A DNA stretch of 64,000 bases from Natronosporangium sp035305625 (GTDB lineage Bacteria > Actinomycetota > Actinomycetes > Mycobacteriales > Micromonosporaceae): assembly GCA_963809545.1 (NCBI GenBank), contig CAWEKD010000009.1:186001-250000 (forward strand), written 5' to 3'. The notes under the pieces were generated by a model. That model was not told where the DNA came from and did not search any database. It saw only the letters and a list, made by a program, of their open reading frames with translations. Of the stretch, positions 60,552 to 64,000 are shown piece after piece. The translations under genes were made by a program, and so were the position numbers. Every line of letters begins with the position of its first letter. Position 1 is the first letter of the stretch.

Positions 60552-61976
60552 ATGTACGACCTGGTGATCGTCGGGGCGGGGCCGGCGGGGCTGACCGCGG
60601 CGGTGACCGCCGCCGACCACGGCCTGTCCGTGCTGGTGGTCGACGAGCAGCGGCGGCCGGGCGGGCAGATCTTCCGCCAGCCTCCGCCGGAGTTCCAGGA
60701 ACCGGTCCGGGTACCGGGTGCCTACCGGTGGGGGCGGGCGCTGCTGCGGGACTGCGAACAGCGCACCGACATCAGTTGGCGGTTCAGCACCACCGCGTAC
60801 GGGGTGCTGCGGGACGACGACGATCCGGACGGGCTGCGGCTGGCGCTGTACCGTGCGGAGGGCCCCGAACTGGTGCGGGCGCGGCGGCTCCTGGTCGCCA
60901 CCGGCGCCTACGACCTACCGGTGGCGTTCCCCGGCTGGACCCTGCCCGGGGTGCTGACCGCCGGCGGGGTGCAGACGCTACTGAAGAGCCAGCGGCTACT
61001 GGCCGCCCGTCGACTGGTGCTCGCCGGCTCGCATCCGTTGCTGCTGCTGGTGGCCGACCAGTTGCGCGCCGCCGGCGCGGAAATCGCGGAGGTGGCGTTC
61101 GCCCGCGGCCTCCCCCGGCCCCAGGAGGCGCTGGCGGCGTTGCCGGCGGTGCCGGGGCACCTCCGGCTGCTGACCGAGTCGGCGGCCGCGGCCGCGCGGC
61201 TGATCGCCGCCCGGGTACCGATCCGCACCCACACCATCGTGACCGCCGCCATCGGCGCCGACCGGGTGACGCGGGTAGCGCTGGCGCCGGTGGACCGGCA
61301 CTGGCGCGTCACCGGGCCGCGCCGCACCGTGGCCGCCGACGCGCTGGTGATCGGATACGGGTTCGCCCCCTCGACCGAACTGGCCCGGCAGGCCGGCTGC
61401 CGGCTGCGCTGGGACTCCCCGGCCGGGGGGTGGGTGGTGGCGCACGACCAACGGATGCGCACCAGCGCCGCCGGGGTGTACGTGGCGGGCGAACCGACCG
61501 GGGTGGCCGGGGCGGACCAGGCCCGCGCGCAGGGGCGGCTAGCGGGTTTAGCCATCGTGGACGATCTGCGCCCCGGTGGCCGCGCCGTACCGGAGCGCGA
61601 ACTGGCCGCGGCCCGACGGGCGGTGCAGGCTGCGGCCCGCTTCTCCCGGGTGGTGCAGCGGATGTTCGCTCCCCGCCGGGAAGCGTTGGCGGCGCTGGCC
61701 ACCCCGGAGACGGTGGTGTGCCGGTGTGAGCTGGTGACCCGCGCCGACCTGGACCGGACCCTGGAGGCGCACCCGTACCTGTCGTCGGTGAACGCGGTCA
61801 AGCTGGAGTGCCGCACCGGGATGGGGCCCTGCCAGGGGCGCTACTGCGAGACCACGGTGGCCACGGTGCTGTCCCGCACCCGCGGCCTGCCGGTGTCACA
61901 GCTGGGGCACTTCCACGCCCACCTGCCGGTCAAGCCGGTCCCGCTCGAGGCCCTGACCACTCTGGATCAAGACTGA
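60552..61976 (+). CDS. NAD(P)/FAD-dependent oxidoreductase alpha subunit with bfd-like domain
   Basis: 474 residues from ATG 60552, two bases after the small subunit. FAD motif LVIVGAGPAGLTAAVTAADHG, then RPGGQIFRQPPPEF, GAYDLPVAFPGWTLPGVLTAGG and YVAGEPTGVAGADQARAQG. The C-terminus has a Fer2/BFD-like [2Fe-2S] domain: VVCRCELVTRADL and KLECRTGMGPCQGRYCE. This is HcnB/OoxA-type. With the DapA-like lyase the operon points to hydroxyproline breakdown; epimerase and final dehydrogenase would be elsewhere. Confidence 0.9.
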   Translation: MYDLVIVGAGPAGLTAAVTAADHGLSVLVVDEQRRPGGQIFRQPPPEFQEPVRVPGAYRWGRALLRDCEQRTDISWRFSTTAYGVLRDDDDPDGLRLALYRAEGPELVRARRLLVATGAYDLPVAFPGWTLPGVLTAGGVQTLLKSQRLLAARRLVLAGSHPLLLLVADQLRAAGAEIAEVAFARGLPRPQEALAALPAVPGHLRLLTESAAAAARLIAARVPIRTHTIVTAAIGADRVTRVALAPVDRHWRVTGPRRTVAADALVIGYGFAPSTELARQAGCRLRWDSPAGGWVVAHDQRMRTSAAGVYVAGEPTGVAGADQARAQGRLAGLAIVDDLRPGGRAVPERELAAARRAVQAAARFSRVVQRMFAPRREALAALATPETVVCRCELVTRADLDRTLEAHPYLSSVNAVKLECRTGMGPCQGRYCETTVATVLSRTRGLPVSQLGHFHAHLPVKPVPLEALTTLDQD

Positions 61977-62017
61977 CGGTCACCCCGATCCGGGTCAGGT
62001 GGCCCGCCGCGGCGGGG

Positions 62018-62950
62018 TCACACCTTGGTGATCCGGACCGCGTCCGCGACCACCCGACCACCGTCGACCCGCCACCGGCTGACCGCCACCACGTTGGCGT
62101 CTCCGGCGGCCAGGGTGAAGACGCCGAGGCTCACCCACTGCCCACCGCCGCTGCGCTGGTTGACGTGGATGGTCTGGTGGCCGCTGGTGGTGGCCACAAT
62201 GTACGGGGTGCGGTCGTTGTTGTCCCGGTGCGCCGGGAACCACACCTCCACCCGGTACTTCCCGGTGGCCGGGATGTTGATCCGATACCAGGCGGGGTCG
62301 CTCGCCTCCACCGGGGTCGCGTACCGCACATTCGCCCCGTACTGCCCGGGCAGGCTGAGCGTACGCCAGTTGCTGCTGGCGCTGAACCGACTAGAAGAAT
62401 TGTCCACAGTGACCGACCAGCCGGGCGGTGGGGTGGTGCGGGTGGGCTTCGGATCCGGCTTCGGCGGCTTCGGCGTGTCCGACGTCGGGGGCGGTGAGGA
62501 CGGCGCAGGCGCGGGAGGCGCGACCGGCGCCGGAGGTGCGGGAGCAGGCGCCGCCGGTGCGGTCGACCGCTCCGGCTCCTCCGACGGCACCGTGGTGGGG
62601 CCGGTACCGCCGCGCCGTGGGCCCTCGGCGGGGCGGCGCGCCACCTCCCCGGCCTCCATCGGTCCCGCCCCGGCGCCCCAACCGACCATGTCCGCCTGAG
62701 GAGACGGCGAGAGTGTTCCCGCCGTCGAAGCCGGCGCGGCTGACCAGGCCGACCACGGACCTTGAAGCACCAGCACCGGGGTGGTCACCACCACCAACAC
62801 CGCCACCACCGCTCCCAGCCAGGTCAGCCATCGTCGCTGACGCGTGCCCGACCCCACCCGCGGGCGCCGCCAGCGGCGAGGAGGGCGAGGTGGGGAGATC
62901 CGGGAGAGTTCGGCCTGCCAGGCCGGGGGGCGGTCGCCGGACTTACGCAT
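62018..62950 (-). CDS. Membrane-anchored protein with golvesin-like C-terminal domain
   Basis: 310 residues. A basic cytoplasmic lead (RPPRRWRRPRVGSGTRQRR), one helix at ~42-62 (WLGAVVAVLVVVTTPVLVL), a ~110-residue Pro/Ala/Ser linker, then a beta-sandwich from ~180: VTVDNSSSRFSASSNW, YRINIPATGKYRVEVWFPAH, VNQRSGGGQWVSLGVFTLAAGD. This is the golvesin/xanthan-lyase carbohydrate-binding-like fold, here displayed outside the cell, presumably at the wall surface. No catalytic domain is attached. Confidence 0.78.
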   Translation of the reverse strand: MRKSGDRPPAWQAELSRISPPRPPRRWRRPRVGSGTRQRRWLTWLGAVVAVLVVVTTPVLVLQGPWSAWSAAPASTAGTLSPSPQADMVGWGAGAGPMEAGEVARRPAEGPRRGGTGPTTVPSEEPERSTAPAAPAPAPPAPVAPPAPAPSSPPPTSDTPKPPKPDPKPTRTTPPPGWSVTVDNSSSRFSASSNWRTLSLPGQYGANVRYATPVEASDPAWYRINIPATGKYRVEVWFPAHRDNNDRTPYIVATTSGHQTIHVNQRSGGGQWVSLGVFTLAAGDANVVAVSRWRVDGGRVVADAVRITKV

Positions 62951-63068
62951 GCGGCACTCTCCAGCTCGGGTCGAGGTGTCCGCGGCTCAGCTTAACCACT
63001 CCCCGCCTGGGCAGCCGCCACCATTCGTCCGATTTTCAGGCCCGGCCCCGACCGCCCCACGTCGACGG

Positions 63069-63641
63069 TCACGTGTGGTCAGGCGACCCCACGGTGTAGG
63101 TGAGTGCGGCGAACGGGCCCAGCTGCTCCACTCCGGTCAGCCGCAGCCGGGACGACAGGATGCGCCGCGGCAGCAGCGGCGCTCCCCCACCCAACGTCAC
63201 CGGCGCCACCGCCACAATGAGTTCGTCCAACAAACCCGCGTCGGCGAACTGTCCGGCCAGATCACCCCCACCGACCACCCAGATGTTGCGACCCGCGGCG
63301 GCCCGGGTCATCGCCTGGTGCACCGGCGCCACCTCCCCGGACACGAACGTGAGATTGAGCCGAGGATCGGTGGGCAGCTTCCGGTGGGTGAACACCCAGC
63401 CGGGCAGGTCACCGTAGGCCTGGAGCAGTCCCTCCGGCCCCTCCCGGTCCATCACCCACTCGTAGGTGGTGGCCCCCATGCAGAACGCCCCCACCTGGGA
63501 GAAGAACGCCTGGGAATGTTTAGCGGCGGCGGTAGCGGCGTCGTCGAGGGCATCGATCTCCAACAGCCAATCCAGGGAGTTGTCCGGGTCAGCGATGAAT
63601 CCGTCGAGGCTCGTGGCGGTGTAGTACTGTGTCTTGGTCAC
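63069..63641 (-). CDS. Dihydrofolate reductase/RibD C-terminal family protein
   Basis: 190 residues: MTKTQYYTATSLDGFIADPDNSLDW is the family start. FCMGATTYEWVMDREGPEG, GWVFTHRKLP and IWVVGGGDLAGQFADAGLLDELIVAVAPVTLGGGAPLLP follow. It is an NADPH-dependent reductase of unknown substrate and is related to the copy at 11927-12469 only at fold level. Confidence 0.86.
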   Translation of the reverse strand: MTKTQYYTATSLDGFIADPDNSLDWLLEIDALDDAATAAAKHSQAFFSQVGAFCMGATTYEWVMDREGPEGLLQAYGDLPGWVFTHRKLPTDPRLNLTFVSGEVAPVHQAMTRAAAGRNIWVVGGGDLAGQFADAGLLDELIVAVAPVTLGGGAPLLPRRILSSRLRLTGVEQLGPFAALTYTVGSPDHT

Positions 63642-63680
63642 CGTGCCAGCCTGCCAGACCGGTCCGACAACGCGGACAGC

Positions 63681-63954
63681 TCACAGATCGCGCCGCTGGC
63701 AGGACAGCGCCGCGAGCGTGAGCATGAGGGCCACCCAGAGCATGACCCAGGCGAGATAGATGGGAATGAGCGCTTCCCCGGCTGAGGAACGGGTGGTCGT
63801 CGAAGTCGGGGGTCAGTCGCCCCCGCAGGGTCGGATCCTGGAAGGCGTACCTGGCCCCGCGCCACAGACCGTCGGTCGGGAACTGACGGCGTCCACACCT
63901 GTACCGCACCGCCGACGCCCGGGATGTGACACCGGGGTGGTCACCCCGGCTCAC
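63681..63954 (-). CDS. Possible small membrane protein, frameshifted
   Basis: From GTG 63954 a frame reads ... FPTDGLWRGARYAFQDPTL ... TPDFDDHPFLSRG. From ~63778 a different frame gives ALIPIYLAWVMLWVALMLTLAALSC and stops at 63681. Joining them needs one extra base to be removed near 63775-63780 and yields ~90 residues with one membrane helix. No family recognised and the start is uncertain. This is the best interpretation I have of the 300 bases between the reductase and the right-edge gene. Confidence 0.3.
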
Positions 63955-64000
63955 ACACGAAATCGATCAACCGCTCCATGGCGTTGATCAGCGGGGTCTC
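63941..64000 (-). CDS. C-terminal end of a gene entering from the right edge
   Basis: Nineteen codons (ETPLINAMERLIDFVCEPG) and a TGA at 63943-63941, open to the window edge. The mix of residues looks like protein rather than chance, but it is too short to identify. Confidence 0.35.
   Translation of the reverse strand, partial: ETPLINAMERLIDFVCEPG

Overview
The window is very GC-rich, with dense coding, frequent GTG starts, many 1-4 base stop/start overlaps (ATGA, GTGA, TAATG) and probable leaderless starts. This points to an actinomycete. The gene mix (group 1h [NiFe] hydrogenase, selenocysteine formate dehydrogenase, UDP-galactopyranose mutase, maleylpyruvate-isomerase-like metal-binding protein) suits a soil or sediment genus of the Micromonosporaceae/Pseudonocardiaceae kind; I cannot place it further.

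Left part (1-11 kb): the tail of metX and a lipoprotein gene, then a complete selenocysteine module. selB, selA and tRNA-Sec lie on the minus strand and selD on the plus strand. Facing selD is a minus-strand formate dehydrogenase operon (fdhA-fdhB-nrfD-like). fdhA carries an in-frame UGA followed by a SECIS hairpin whose loop has the same sequence and spacing as E. coli fdhF. The module and its client enzyme are therefore side by side.

Middle (11-27 kb): mostly stand-alone housekeeping and accessory genes. These are an ArsR/SRPBCC/reductase operon, MFS and MATE transporters, a CNNM-type membrane protein, a macro-domain protein, lutABC for lactate oxidation, a tandemly duplicated GPP34 (GOLPH3-like) gene that dragged along the end of lutC, and a glycine riboswitch in front of L-serine ammonia-lyase.

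27-40.6 kb is a glycoconjugate or secondary-metabolite-like island: UDP-galactopyranose mutase, an ABC permease beside a wrecked ATPase gene, a NodU/TobZ-type carbamoyltransferase, a membrane GT2, an ATP-grasp ligase, two CapK/PaaK-like adenylating enzymes, a GNAT/FemAB-like acyltransferase and a flippase-like membrane protein.

40.7-55.7 kb is a high-affinity H2-oxidation locus. hypF and a small gene (+) converge on a minus-strand operon of 15 genes: SIS, HupF/HypC-like, SIS, hhyS, hhyL, NifU-like, DUF5947-like, DUF6084-like, a hydrogenase-associated protein, endopeptidase, a 34-residue microprotein, hypA, hypC, hypD and hypE. hypB is not present. A nitrilase homologue lacking its catalytic Cys and Glu lies just upstream.

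55.8-62 kb has an NhaC antiporter and a regulator plus a four-gene operon resembling hydroxyproline (D-imino acid) catabolism. The right edge has a golvesin-domain membrane protein, a DHFR-like reductase and poorly resolved fragments.

At least nine otherwise well-conserved genes or operon members are interrupted by single-base indels, mostly in G or C runs and often in compensating pairs. I read most of these as sequence errors and annotate the genes across them.
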